Assembly: GCA_012522345.1 (NCBI GenBank)
Contig: JAAYKO010000065.1
Coordinates: 1-64,000 of the forward strand
DNA from: Acholeplasmataceae bacterium
GTDB lineage: Bacteria; Bacillota_I; Bacilli_A; Acholeplasmatales; UBA5453
Reading direction: 5' to 3'
DNA: 64,000 nucleotides
Both the position numbers and the translations under genes were made by a program. Of this stretch, positions 1-13,778 are shown one piece after another (the stretch's first letter is position 1; each line of letters begins with the position of its first letter). The notes under the pieces were generated by a model. The model was not told where the DNA came from, ran no database searches, and saw nothing but the letters and a program-made list of their open reading frames with translations.

Positions 1-54
1 TAAACATATAAAATTTCGGTTTTTACCGTTCGGCCGGATTTCAACCCCTTTTAC

Positions 55-96
55 AAGAAAAAAGCACTAGATTACCGATATCTAGTGCTCTTTTTA
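55..96. terminator. Bidirectional intrinsic terminator
   Basis: A perfect 9-bp stem (GCACTAGAT at 64-72 with ATCTAGTGC at 80-88) and a 7-nt loop are flanked by an A-run on the left and a T-run on the right. It could therefore terminate in either direction. It separates the tRNA pair from whatever lies left of the window. Bases 1-54 hold nothing I can assign. Confidence 0.8.
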
Positions 97-128
97 AAAC
101 TAGAGTGTTAATATTTGACGTTTACAAT

Positions 129-160
129 AAAAAAGCCTATCAAGCAATATGATAGACTCT
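129..160 (-). terminator. Terminator of the tRNA-Ser/tRNA-Glu transcript
   Basis: Read on the minus strand, the hairpin CTATCA/TGATAG (150-155 with 137-142), extended by AG/CT across one mismatch, is followed by a T-run. It lies just downstream of tRNA-Glu. Confidence 0.75.
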
Positions 161-172
161 TTATGTATTATT

Positions 173-248
173 TGGCGACCGATAGGGGATTCGAACCCCT
201 GAATGCAGGCGTGAAAGGCCTGTGAGTTAACCGCTTCTCCAATCGGCC
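173..248 (-). tRNA. tRNA-Glu (anticodon UUC)
   Basis: A 76-nt cloverleaf on the minus strand. Acceptor arm GGCCGAT pairs with ATCGGTC with one G-U pair, the discriminator is G, and the 3' CCA is encoded (complement of 173-175). The anticodon stem CAGGC/GCCTG encloses loop CTTTCAC, giving anticodon TTC. The T-arm contains GGTTCGAATCC. It lies 28 nt downstream of tRNA-Ser and is probably co-transcribed with it. Confidence 0.95.
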
Positions 249-276
249 AATTAGAATCATCTTAAAAATAGTGTCG

Positions 277-369
277 TGGCGGAGTAGGAGGGATTTGAAC
301 CCTCGCATCGACTTTCATCGATCTACACCCTTAGCAGGGGCGCCTCTTCAGCCTCTTGAGTACTACTCC
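277..369 (-). tRNA. tRNA-Ser (anticodon GCU)
   Basis: A 93-nt class II tRNA with a long variable arm. Acceptor GGAGTAG pairs with CTACTCC, the discriminator is G and CCA is encoded. Anticodon stem CGCCC/GGGTG with loop CTGCTAA gives anticodon GCT, which reads AGC/AGU serine codons. It is the first gene of the two-tRNA transcript. Confidence 0.95.
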
Positions 370-383
370 AAATGCGCTACTAT

Positions 384-412
384 ATGATATCGCATTTTAA
401 CCACAGAGTCAA
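384..412 (-). promoter_or_regulatory. Promoter of the tRNA-Ser/tRNA-Glu operon
   Basis: On the minus strand, -35 TTGACT (complement of 407-412) and -10 TATCAT (complement of 384-389) are separated by exactly 17 nt. The -10 ends about 14 nt upstream of tRNA-Ser. The near-consensus -35 contrasts with most protein-gene promoters here, which rely on an extended -10. Confidence 0.75.
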
Positions 413-427
413 TATATACTATTTTCT

Positions 428-2611
428 TTAATTATTTTTGCGTGGTGGAACCATTGAGAGGGAAACTTTTCTCCGCTTAGTATCAACATCTAAAACCCAC
501 ACTTTAATGATATCTCCCACTTGAACTATATCATTGGGATTTCTTACGAACCGAGTGCTCATTTTGGAAATATGAACTAATCCATCTTCCTCTAACCCAC
601 AGTCAACAAAAGCTCCAAAAGCAACCACATTTCTAACTGTTCCCTCTAGTTGCATTCCCGGTTTTAAATCTTCAAGATTCAAAATATCGCTTCTAAGTTG
701 TGGAGCGCTAAACTCATCTCTTGGGTCTCTAAGTGGTTGAACAAACGCATCTAAAATATCATTTAGAGTATAAACATCGATATTAAGATCACTTCTAAGC
801 CTAGCGCGGTCCATAAACTCAACAATTAATTTTACTTCATTTTTCCCAAATATATTAGGGGCAATGTTGTAATTTTTCATTATTTGTCTCGCAACTTCAT
901 AACTCTCAGGGTGAATAGATGTCATGTCAAGACCTTCGTTCCCATCAATAATTCTTAAAAAACCTGCTGCTTGTTCAAATGATTTTTCGCCAATCCGAGG
1001 AACGTTTAAAAGTTGTTCGCGGTTGACAAAATTACCATGCTTTTCGCGATATTTAACGATATTTTTTGCCATGGTTCTATCTAAACCTGAAACATAATTT
1101 AATAACGATTCCGATGCTGTATTAACATTAACTCCAACTTGGTTAACTGCATTACTTACAACAAAATCAAGTGTTTCTGATAATTTCTTTTGACTAACAT
1201 CGTGTTGATATTGTCCAACACCAATTGATTTAGGATCAATTTTAACTAATTCAGAAAGTGGGTCTTGAAGTCTTCTTGCGATTGAAACTGCACTTCTTTC
1301 TTCAACTGAATAATCTGGAAACTCTTTTCTCGCCAATTCACTTGCTGAATATACAGAGGCACCAGATTCATCAACAATTACATATTTTGTTGGCAGCTTG
1401 TTTTCTTTAATTAATTTAGCAATAAACGCTTCTGTTTCTCTAGAGGCAGTTCCGTTACCAATCGCTACTATATCCACATTATGTTTCGCAATTAATTGTA
1501 AAACAATTTTCTCTGATTGGGGAATTCTAACCTCATAGCCCTTTTCACCAATATATTTCTCATGGGGATAAATAACATCTTTAGCTAGAACTGTTCCCTG
1601 TTCATTAACTACAGTTAATTTGCAGCCAGTTCTAAATGCTGGGTCTACTCCTAAAACAATCTTATCCTTCATCGGTGGCTGGAGTAAAAGGTTCTTTAAG
1701 TTGATTGCGAAAATGTCAATCGCATCTTCTTCAGCTTGCTCCGTTAAATTGCTTCTTATTTCGCGTTCTAATGAGGGATAAATCAAACGCCTAATTGAGT
1801 CTGCAATAAAAATTCTGATGTTGGAATTAACGATTGATTCTTTAATAATAACTTTCGCTTCCAAAAATTCTTGAATTTTATCTCGATCAGCTTCAATAGA
1901 AACATTCACAAGCTTTAGGCTCTCAGCGCGGTTAATCGCTAAAACGCGGTGGTGAGCAATTGCTGCAATACCTTCTTCGTAATCATAATATTGTTGAAAT
2001 ATTCCTCTAGGGTCATTTTCAGCAGCACCTTTGCGGGCTTTACTTGTAATAAAGCCTTCTTTAAACATCTCTTCGCGCAAAGCTTTACGATAATCAGCAT
2101 TATCACTTATTCTCTCGGCAATAATAAAGCCAGCACCTTCAATCGCTTCCTTGGTTGTCTTAACCTCTTCGGTAATGTATTTTTCTGCTTCAGCATTTAA
2201 ATCTCCCTCTTCAGGGAAAGTTAAAATCCACTCCGCAAGCGGCTCTAATCCTAACTTAATAGCTTCTGTAGCTTTTGTTTTTTTCTTTTCCTTATACGGT
2301 CGATAGAGATCTTCAACATCAACTAATTTAGTTGCTTCATTAATTTGATTAAGCAATTCATCAGTTAACATTTCTTTTTCATCAATTAAACGAATCACAT
2401 CTTCTTTTCGTTTTTGCAAATTAACACTATAGCTCCATTCACGATGAATGTCTTTGATTTGTTCCTCATCGAGACCGCCCGTTATCTCTTTTCGATATCT
2501 AGCGATAAAAGGAATAGTATTTCCTTCATTTAAAAGCGCTAAGACTTGTTCTACCTGACCGATTTTGACCTCTAAATTTTTTGCTACTTCAATAACTAAT
2601 TTGTTATCCAT
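428..2611 (-). CDS. tex: Tex-family RNA-binding transcription accessory protein
   Basis: A 727-residue protein with the full Tex architecture. It has an N-terminal helical Tex domain, a YqgF/RNase H-like domain opening with VLGVDPAFRTGCK near residue 318, helix-hairpin-helix motifs around 490-570 (for example VPRIGEKSFEQAAGFLRI) and a C-terminal S1 domain from about 649. Tex binds nucleic acids in the cytoplasm and affects transcription and gene expression; its exact role is not settled. The start has a strong ribosome site (AAGGAGGTAGAA before ATG). It follows the thioredoxin-like gene at 40 nt, so it is probably read from that gene's promoter. Confidence 0.93.
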   Translation of the reverse strand: MDNKLVIEVAKNLEVKIGQVEQVLALLNEGNTIPFIARYRKEITGGLDEEQIKDIHREWSYSVNLQKRKEDVIRLIDEKEMLTDELLNQINEATKLVDVEDLYRPYKEKKKTKATEAIKLGLEPLAEWILTFPEEGDLNAEAEKYITEEVKTTKEAIEGAGFIIAERISDNADYRKALREEMFKEGFITSKARKGAAENDPRGIFQQYYDYEEGIAAIAHHRVLAINRAESLKLVNVSIEADRDKIQEFLEAKVIIKESIVNSNIRIFIADSIRRLIYPSLEREIRSNLTEQAEEDAIDIFAINLKNLLLQPPMKDKIVLGVDPAFRTGCKLTVVNEQGTVLAKDVIYPHEKYIGEKGYEVRIPQSEKIVLQLIAKHNVDIVAIGNGTASRETEAFIAKLIKENKLPTKYVIVDESGASVYSASELARKEFPDYSVEERSAVSIARRLQDPLSELVKIDPKSIGVGQYQHDVSQKKLSETLDFVVSNAVNQVGVNVNTASESLLNYVSGLDRTMAKNIVKYREKHGNFVNREQLLNVPRIGEKSFEQAAGFLRIIDGNEGLDMTSIHPESYEVARQIMKNYNIAPNIFGKNEVKLIVEFMDRARLRSDLNIDVYTLNDILDAFVQPLRDPRDEFSAPQLRSDILNLEDLKPGMQLEGTVRNVVAFGAFVDCGLEEDGLVHISKMSTRFVRNPNDIVQVGDIIKVWVLDVDTKRRKVSLSMVPPRKNN

Positions 2612-2650
2612 TTCTACCTCCTTACAGTACCGAAAGGGTTAAATTACTCT

Positions 2651-3226
2651 TTAATTCAAAAAACTTAAAGCTCTTTTAATTGCTAAATCATCAGTATAAA
2701 TCCCATCTTCTGCAACAGTTTCACCTTCAATGTGAATTAAAACTGGTACATTGGGTAAATAATTATCTCCAATTAAATTGTCAATCTCTAAGTTTTCCTC
2801 ATAATGCAAAACCAAAATCGTGAAGTTTTTATTTTCGATTGCATTTTTTTCATTTATAATCTCTTCTATTTCTCCACAACCAACACAAACATCATAATCG
2901 TTACTGTAGACCAATACATAAACATCATGCTTAAGTTCAAGAGCTTCGAATTGTTCTTTTTCTTCATCATCCAAATCACTTATTTCGATTTGATTTAAGA
3001 TTACTTGATATTGTTCAACTGAGATATGAGTAATTTCTTCAAAACGACTAAGTGGCTTTTCTGGATCTTCTTGATCTTTAAAAACCCACCACAAAACTAC
3101 AACTAAAACTGCAACTACTAAAACACTTACAGTTGTTAAAAATACTATTTTCAATTGCTTATTTGGCTTTGGCTTTATTTCCGTTTTCTTTGCTGGCAAA
3201 GGTTGCTTTTTTTTCTTTTTAGCCAT
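2651..3226 (-). CDS. Membrane-anchored thioredoxin-like protein
   Basis: 191 residues. A very basic N-terminus (about residues 1-25) precedes one transmembrane helix (about 27-50), then an external domain. That domain has a thioredoxin-like layout: a hydrophobic strand (VYVLVYS), then CVGC as a CxxC pair, and later NVPVLIHI, whose V-P resembles the cis-proline loop. This suggests an extracytoplasmic thiol/disulfide function, but CVGC is not a classical thioredoxin motif and the family is not named from sequence alone. A ribosome site GAGGAGGC precedes the ATG. Thioredoxin reductase lies nearby but is cytoplasmic, so a direct partnership is unlikely. Confidence 0.7.
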   Translation of the reverse strand: MAKKKKKQPLPAKKTEIKPKPNKQLKIVFLTTVSVLVVAVLVVVLWWVFKDQEDPEKPLSRFEEITHISVEQYQVILNQIEISDLDDEEKEQFEALELKHDVYVLVYSNDYDVCVGCGEIEEIINEKNAIENKNFTILVLHYEENLEIDNLIGDNYLPNVPVLIHIEGETVAEDGIYTDDLAIKRALSFLN

Positions 3227-3253
3227 CTTTTATGCCTCCTCGCATCTTTTTAC

Positions 3254-3282
3254 ATTATACATAATTTTTAATTATTATACAA
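3254..3282 (-). promoter_or_regulatory. Promoter of the thioredoxin-like gene and tex
   Basis: On the minus strand, -35 TTGTAT (complement of 3277-3282) and -10 TATAAT (complement of 3254-3259) have 17-nt spacing. The same hexamers at the same spacing appear upstream of fba. Confidence 0.6.
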
Positions 3283-3287
3283 CATTA

Positions 3288-4235
3288 TCATTGTTGCTTC
3301 TCTTGCTCTTTAATTGTTTTAATAATTTCAATTGAAAGTTCTTTAATTTTTTGAAGGCGATGATTAATGCCGCTTTTACTGATTTTCTCGCCTGTTTTTT
3401 CTTCATAAGCAAGACTAAGTTCATTTAGTGATGCCGTTGGGTTTTCCTCTCTCAATGCGATTATCTGTTTCAAGGAAGGTTCAAGCATATCAAAGTTTTT
3501 ATATTGTTTAATAAATTTTATTTGTTTTAATTGTTGGTTAGCAGCTTTTAACGTTTTCTTCTCATTAGCAATTTCAATATTAATCAAACGATTGATTGAA
3601 TTGTTAAAATCGCGATGAATTCTTAAATCTTCAAAATGAAAAACACTCTCATAAGCATTGACAACCTTTAAAAACTCACTTATTGCTTCTGCTTCTTTTA
3701 AATAAACTATTAGACCATTTCTTCTTTTTGCAATCTTGGCATTTAAGTTAAAGTGATTCATTAATCTTTGGGTAAAAATTGCATTAGTTTTTGATTTTGC
3801 AAATATTTCTAAATGATAATTAGGTTTAATTGGATTATTAATTGAACCGCTAGCTAAAAATGCCCCTCTTAAATAAGCTTGTTTACAAGGACGCTCGATT
3901 GTAAGCAGTTCATAATCACTTAAGCTTTCATAAATCAAACTTGTTTCTGAAGCTATATTTTGAGTTTGAGTTTTAACAAGAACCGATAATTCAATCGTCT
4001 TAAAGCTTGTTCTGCTTGTAGCTATTTCCATTTCAGCATTATAAAGTTTCTTAATTAACTTAAAAAAATGCCTTGTCAAGGCAATATTGGTAGAGCGAAA
4101 AACAATAAAAAGACCTTTATTATTTATTACTACTTCACTTCCAAGATGAAGTAATGCAGAAAGCTCTGCTAATTTTTCGCTTTTATTTGTTTTAAGATGA
4201 ACTAATTCTTCTTTTACAGTTCTTGCAAAAGTCAT
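3288..4235 (-). CDS. whiA: WhiA family DNA-binding protein
   Basis: 315 residues, the usual WhiA size. The N-terminal two-thirds resembles the LAGLIDADG-like domain of the family (the segment YLRGAFLASGSINNP at about residues 124-138 is typical), and the C-terminal third is a helix-turn-helix ending in the SGINHRLQKI region. WhiA binds DNA and affects cell division and sporulation-type gene control in Gram-positive bacteria. It follows trxB after one base, so the two are co-transcribed. The usual partners rapZ and yvcK (mgfK) are absent between trxB and whiA. No strong ribosome site precedes it, suggesting translational coupling. Confidence 0.92.
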   Translation of the reverse strand: MTFARTVKEELVHLKTNKSEKLAELSALLHLGSEVVINNKGLFIVFRSTNIALTRHFFKLIKKLYNAEMEIATSRTSFKTIELSVLVKTQTQNIASETSLIYESLSDYELLTIERPCKQAYLRGAFLASGSINNPIKPNYHLEIFAKSKTNAIFTQRLMNHFNLNAKIAKRRNGLIVYLKEAEAISEFLKVVNAYESVFHFEDLRIHRDFNNSINRLINIEIANEKKTLKAANQQLKQIKFIKQYKNFDMLEPSLKQIIALREENPTASLNELSLAYEEKTGEKISKSGINHRLQKIKELSIEIIKTIKEQEKQQ

Positions 4236-4236
4236 A

Positions 4237-5151
4237 TTACAACCACGTTTCTAAATATTTAAACACACTCTGAACAGCTATTGCTCCATCATTTGTTGCA
4301 GTAACAACTTGTCTAATCTGTTTTTCTCTGACATCGCCAACCGCAAAAATACCTGCTAGTTTGGTCGCCATGTTTTCATCCGTTGGAATATAACCATAAT
4401 CATTTAATATTCTCAACCCAGTAAAAGCCGCTGTCTCAGGCTTTAAACCAATATATTCAAAAACGCCATCAGTTTTGATAGTTTTAAACTGCGCATTTCC
4501 GGTTTTAATCTTAACACCAATAAGGTTGTTATTTTCATCAATTAAAAACTCTTGAACCGTTGATTGATAATGAATTTTAACATTTTCTTTTTTCAACAAG
4601 ATTTCAATCGCTTTTTTATCAGCAGTTAATTCTTTTAAGTTTTGAATTATTGTTACACTCTTAACGATTGCAGCTAAATAACTCGCTTCTTCGACGGCAC
4701 TATTTCCCCCACCAACAACAACGACATCTTTTCCTTTATATATTGGTCCATCACAAATTGCACACCAACTAATTCCTTTTGAAGATAACATCTCTTCGTG
4801 TTCTAAATTTAGTTTTCTCGGACTAGCACCAGTGGCAATAATAACAGCTTTCGCTTGATAAGAGTTTGTTTTGGTAATTATTTGTTTAAGCTTGCCATCT
4901 TTTAATTCAACAACATCATCAAAAATATATTGCACACCTAAACTCATGCCGTGATTAAACATTTCAAGCGCGAGGTCAGCGCCGCCAATTTTCGCAAATC
5001 CAGGATAGTTTTCAATTTCTGATGTGTTAATCATTTGGCCTCCTGGAGCTCCTTTTTCAATTACAGCAACATTTAAATTTGCTCGTTTTGCGTAGATGCC
5101 TGCAGTAATACCAGCAGGACCTGCCCCAATTATTACTAAATCAAAAATCAT
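4237..5151 (-). CDS. trxB: Thioredoxin-disulfide reductase
   Basis: A flavoprotein that reduces thioredoxin with NADPH in the cytoplasm. The FAD-binding motif GAGPAG is at residues 9-14, the redox-active CAIC at 130-133, and the NADPH-binding VVGGGNSAVEEA follows. The C-terminal FAD motif IFAVGDVRE is present. I take the ATG at 5151 as the start, giving 304 residues. An in-frame GTG four codons earlier (5163) is itself part of the ribosome site AGGTGA. It directly follows lgt and precedes whiA by one base. Confidence 0.95.
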   Translation of the reverse strand: MIFDLVIIGAGPAGITAGIYAKRANLNVAVIEKGAPGGQMINTSEIENYPGFAKIGGADLALEMFNHGMSLGVQYIFDDVVELKDGKLKQIITKTNSYQAKAVIIATGASPRKLNLEHEEMLSSKGISWCAICDGPIYKGKDVVVVGGGNSAVEEASYLAAIVKSVTIIQNLKELTADKKAIEILLKKENVKIHYQSTVQEFLIDENNNLIGVKIKTGNAQFKTIKTDGVFEYIGLKPETAAFTGLRILNDYGYIPTDENMATKLAGIFAVGDVREKQIRQVVTATNDGAIAVQSVFKYLETWL

Positions 5152-5163
5152 TGTTTTTTTCAC

Positions 5164-6180
5164 CTATTTACTGTTTGTTTTTTTTCTAAATTTAAATTTT
5201 TTCTCTGATAACTTTTTTAAGGCTTGTTCTTCGTTTTCTCTTACCACATCGATGTAATACGGCAAATCTCTTCTAATAATATTTTTAACAACAATATAAG
5301 CAACACCGCCTAAGACAAATAAGGTTAGTGAAAAAAGAACGTTTACTCTTAAAGTCTCACCAATTAAAAGCGGATCAGTTCTAAACGGCTCAATCAAAAG
5401 ACCTCTGCCAAGCCCATACCAAATTAAATAAAATCCAAATATATCTCCTAATTTAAAAACCCTTTTTCTTCTAAATATTAATATAAGCACAAATCCTAAA
5501 AAGTTCCAAAGACCTTCATATAAAAATGTCGGATGAAAATAAGTTCCATTGATGTTCATGTTTTCAATAATAAAATTGGGCATTACTTTTTTTAACACCT
5601 TTAATGTCTCCGGTTTAATTGGGCCGCCATGCGCCTCTTGATTAAAGAAGTTACCCCATCTACCCAACACTTGTGCGATTAAAAAACCAGGCGCTATGAG
5701 ATCTAAAAAAGCGAATAAATTAATTTTGCGAATTTTGGTATAAATTAATATAAAGATTAGTACCGCAATAATAACACCATGTATCGCAAGTCCACCACCT
5801 GCAATATTGAATACTTCTGCAAAACTATCCACTGGTTCAAAAATTACATAATAAATCCGCGCTCCAATTACTCCAATCGGAATCCCAAATAAAACTGAAT
5901 CAAAAAAATGGTCAACGTTAATGTCAAGAAAATGAGCTTCTCGATGGGCTAAGGTTACTGCAAAGCCAATACCGGATAAAATAAATATTGCATACCAGGC
6001 TATTGAAAGGCCAAAAAAGGAAACTGCAATATTATTATAAGGTGGTTTTTGGCCTAATGTCGCCAAAAACAATAATAAAACAAACCATAAGACAAAGCCA
6101 ACCCCAATTAGATAAGGTTGTTTATATTGTTTAAAATGAATCATTAATTTATTTTCTTTAATCTCGTTATTCTTTTTCAT
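5164..6180 (-). CDS. lgt: Prolipoprotein diacylglyceryl transferase
   Basis: An integral membrane enzyme that transfers diacylglycerol from phosphatidylglycerol to the lipobox cysteine of prolipoproteins. It is 338 residues with about seven hydrophobic segments and the Lgt signature GRWGNFFNQEAHGG in the middle. It is somewhat longer than usual because of charged N- and C-terminal extensions. Its substrates in this window include MalE and the alpha-amylase, both with lipoboxes. The start overlaps the end of hprK by 14 nt, and a GAGGAG site lies inside hprK. The hprK-lgt pair is a conserved Bacillota arrangement. Confidence 0.95.
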   Translation of the reverse strand: MKKNNEIKENKLMIHFKQYKQPYLIGVGFVLWFVLLLFLATLGQKPPYNNIAVSFFGLSIAWYAIFILSGIGFAVTLAHREAHFLDINVDHFFDSVLFGIPIGVIGARIYYVIFEPVDSFAEVFNIAGGGLAIHGVIIAVLIFILIYTKIRKINLFAFLDLIAPGFLIAQVLGRWGNFFNQEAHGGPIKPETLKVLKKVMPNFIIENMNINGTYFHPTFLYEGLWNFLGFVLILIFRRKRVFKLGDIFGFYLIWYGLGRGLLIEPFRTDPLLIGETLRVNVLFSLTLFVLGGVAYIVVKNIIRRDLPYYIDVVRENEEQALKKLSEKKFKFRKKTNSK

Positions 6181-7096
6181 TTTCTTTAATGCTCCTCATT
6201 ACTTCGCGTGTTAAATTAAATGCCGCATGATAGCCTAAATATTTAAGTTTTTGATTCATCGCTGCAGACTCCACTAATAATGCAACATTTCTTCCCGGTA
6301 AGACTGGAATTATTACTTTCGGAATTTCAGTATCAAAATATTTAATCGTTTTAGAATCTAACCCTAGTCTATCATAATTTTTAAAATCTTCCCATTTTTC
6401 TAACTCTACAACTAATCTTATCTGTTTAGACTCCCGATAGGCGCCAACACCATACATTGAGACGACATCAACAATCCCAATCCCTCTTACTTCTAAATAT
6501 CTTTCTAAGATTCTCGGAGCTTCACCAACCAAAATCCCAACATCTTTTTGAAAGACGTCTACCCGATCATCGCTTATCAGCATGTGGCCAAGTTTCACCA
6601 GCTCTAAAGCCGTTTCACTTTTACCGATTCCGCTTTTTCCAATTACAAGTGTTCCCATCCCATTGATGTCGAGCAAAACGCCATGAATTGTTTGTCTAGG
6701 GGAGAGGTGATCTTGAAGATAGCTATATAATTTTGAGTTAATTGCGGTTGTTCGCAGTTGACTTTTTAAAATTGGAACATTATATTCTGTCCCCATTTTT
6801 TTAAAAAGTTCACTTACTTCAACATTTGTGGAAAAAATGACTGCTGGTGGTTCCAATTGAAAAATTTCTCTCAATCTAACTTCTTGAATCATTTTATCAA
6901 ATAAATTAAAGAAAGAAAATTCTTTGGAACCAATTAAAATTACTCTTTTGGGGTCGAAAAACTCCATAAAACCGGCTAATTCAATTCCCGGCCTTGAGAT
7001 CATCATTTCTGTAATAAGTTTGTTAACTCCATCTTTCCCTGCTAGTATTTCAAGATTATTATCTTTAATTAAATGTGCAACCTTAATTCCTTTCAT
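6167..7096 (-). CDS. hprK: HPr kinase/phosphorylase
   Basis: Phosphorylates and dephosphorylates HPr on a regulatory serine, linking sugar status to CcpA-type catabolite control. It is 309 residues, standard for the family. Walker A GKSGIGKSE is at 153-161, followed by DDRVD at 177-181 and the HprK signature LEVRGIGIVDV at 201-211. It overlaps the upstream membrane protein by 4 nt (ATGA) and has the ribosome site GGAGG. Its presence supports carbon catabolite control of the glucan locus at 17.7-27.4 kb. Confidence 0.95.
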   Translation of the reverse strand: MKGIKVAHLIKDNNLEILAGKDGVNKLITEMMISRPGIELAGFMEFFDPKRVILIGSKEFSFFNLFDKMIQEVRLREIFQLEPPAVIFSTNVEVSELFKKMGTEYNVPILKSQLRTTAINSKLYSYLQDHLSPRQTIHGVLLDINGMGTLVIGKSGIGKSETALELVKLGHMLISDDRVDVFQKDVGILVGEAPRILERYLEVRGIGIVDVVSMYGVGAYRESKQIRLVVELEKWEDFKNYDRLGLDSKTIKYFDTEIPKVIIPVLPGRNVALLVESAAMNQKLKYLGYHAAFNLTREVMRSIKENEKE

Positions 7097-7637
7097 TGTT
7101 TGTTCCTCCTACTATAAAAGAATGTCCGAATATAATAAGACAAAATAAATCTAATCAAAACAAATAATATAAACACAACAACACCTTGATAAATTTTATC
7201 AAATGTTACTTGTCCGATATAAACAATACTCAAGTAAAACAGTGGTGTAACATAAACTAAACTAAGTAATCCCAATGACTTATTAATCAAGCCAGAAAGA
7301 AACTTGAATACTATTAGTTTAATATATAGTTCAAAAAATGTAAATAAAAGTACGCCTAAAAAATACATCACTAAATGATTTACATTGCCAAAAGTTGTTA
7401 GGCCAATAACAGAAGATAAAACAATTGTATTAATTAAAATAATTAAAATGTTATGGATAAAAAAATTGTGATGAAGTCCAGGCGAAAACAACAGCCCAAT
7501 ACGTTTTTGGCGTTGGTATATTTCGTCTTTTTCGATCATTTTTCGTAATTGAGCTTCTAATTCTTCAACTGCTTTTTTCTCTTCCTCTGTCAACTGATCT
7601 TCTTCAATTATTTTTTTGTCTGGTTTTTCCGTCTTCA

Positions 7638-7638
<1 letters not shown>
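7093..7638 (-). CDS. Hypothetical four-helix membrane protein
   Basis: 181 residues. A charged, probably coiled N-terminus (about 1-45, rich in E and K) is followed by about four hydrophobic segments at roughly 60-80, 88-108, 120-143 and 148-170, with a basic C-terminus. I do not recognise a family. It sits between uvrA and hprK, sharing a TAATG junction with uvrA and an ATGA junction with hprK, so it is translationally coupled to both. Bacillus carries small membrane-protein genes at the equivalent place, but sequence relatedness is not evident to me. Confidence 0.8.
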
Positions 7639-12531
<4,893 letters not shown>

Positions 12532-12590
12532 CTACTTAAACATTGGTTAACAAAATTTTATTATTGGTTATTATAATTTTTTTATTTTAC

Positions 12591-13778
12591 TTAAACAAAA
12601 CATTCTCTAATGAAGCGCGAAGGTTTTTTCATGTCAGTTTTAGCTAAAAGATAAAGTCTTTTTTTGGCTCTTGTTATTGCCACATAAAAGAGTCTTCGCT
12701 CTTCACTTAATTCAGATTGATAATGTGGTAAATCGCCTTCTTGTAAGTTAATCAGGAAAACAATATCAAACTCTAACCCTTTTGCTTGATGGATTGTTAG
12801 GCAGTTAATCCTCTGATAATAACCTTGAAAAATTCTTGCTTTGATTTTATTCGCAAAATAATGATTACGATATAATATTGCGATTTTTTCTTGTTTGAAT
12901 CCTGCTGTTAGAAGTTGATAAATTTCAGAATAGATAAAATCTGTTTGCCTCTCTTCATTTACAAAATACTTAACTACTACTATACTCTTTTCTTTTAAGC
13001 GTGTAAATAGTTTTTGCTTAAAGCCACTTTTATTATATCTTATTACATTATTTGCAGCTCTAACAATATTTTCCCCTGAACGATAGTTTAAATCTAAATA
13101 ATATATTTTAGCTTTAAAATATTTTATGTAGTCATTTATTACTTTTTCAGAAGCACCTCTAAAAGCATAAATGCTTTGATTAGGATCGCCAACACAAAAG
13201 ATTTGATTGGTGTTACTTTTAAAGTGTTTTAACATTAAAAATTGAACCATTGACGTGTCTTGAAACTCATCAATAAAAATATACTTATAGTTCGCTTTTA
13301 AGGTTTGTTTGAATCTTTTATCTGTCGCCAATCTTTTATTTAATAAAATCTCTAAATCTGAAAAATCTAACCACTTGTTTTCTTGGAGAAACTTTTGATA
13401 CTTTATTGTTAACTTAGTTTTTTTGTTCGCTCTTTTTGTTATTTCAATTAAATTTAATTGATCTTTGTTAAATCCTTTTTCGATTAATTTCTCTTCTTCG
13501 ACAATGTTTAATTCTCTTTCTTCTTTTAACATTTTATAACAAAACCCATGAAATGTCGTTATTAATAAATCTTTTCTTTCATTTAAGCGCCATTTTAAAT
13601 CTCCAACACTTTTTTTAGTAAATGAAATAATCAACATTTTGGCTGGATTTAGACCCTCTTTTAACATTCTTTTCACTCGTTCAACAATGACTCTTGTTTT
13701 ACCTGTCCCAGCTCCGGCTAGTAAAAAAATAAAGCGGTCATTGGCAAATACCGCTTTCCTTTGATTTTGATTAAGCAT
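12591..13778 (-). CDS. Miniature UvrD/PcrA-type helicase
   Basis: 395 residues against 690 for the neighbouring PcrA. All superfamily 1A motifs are visible: Q motif NQNQRKA (3-9), Walker A AGAGTGKT (21-28), DEFQDT (170-175), GDPNQSIYAFRGA (197-209), NYRSG (231-235), ILYRN (301-305), QAKGLEF (331-337) and VAITRAKKR (366-374). Only about 25 residues separate ILYRN from the QAKGLEF motif, a stretch of over 200 residues in PcrA, so subdomain 2B is missing. It is intact and not a broken gene. It probably acts on DNA in repair or replication together with adjacent pcrA and ligA. It follows pcrA at 34 nt and may share its transcript. Confidence 0.85.
   Translation of the reverse strand: MLNQNQRKAVFANDRFIFLLAGAGTGKTRVIVERVKRMLKEGLNPAKMLIISFTKKSVGDLKWRLNERKDLLITTFHGFCYKMLKEERELNIVEEEKLIEKGFNKDQLNLIEITKRANKKTKLTIKYQKFLQENKWLDFSDLEILLNKRLATDKRFKQTLKANYKYIFIDEFQDTSMVQFLMLKHFKSNTNQIFCVGDPNQSIYAFRGASEKVINDYIKYFKAKIYYLDLNYRSGENIVRAANNVIRYNKSGFKQKLFTRLKEKSIVVVKYFVNEERQTDFIYSEIYQLLTAGFKQEKIAILYRNHYFANKIKARIFQGYYQRINCLTIHQAKGLEFDIVFLINLQEGDLPHYQSELSEERRLFYVAITRAKKRLYLLAKTDMKKPSRFIRECFV

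Noticed and set aside
1-54. Possible end of an RNA or protein gene at the left edge
   Set aside because: A short open frame and a T-arm-like stretch are visible, but nothing matches a known RNA, and the frame runs into a terminator hairpin.
12591-13778. Small helicase as a truncated pseudogene of pcrA
   Set aside because: All motifs I to VI are intact, the frame is open with a good ribosome site, and its sequence differs from PcrA throughout.
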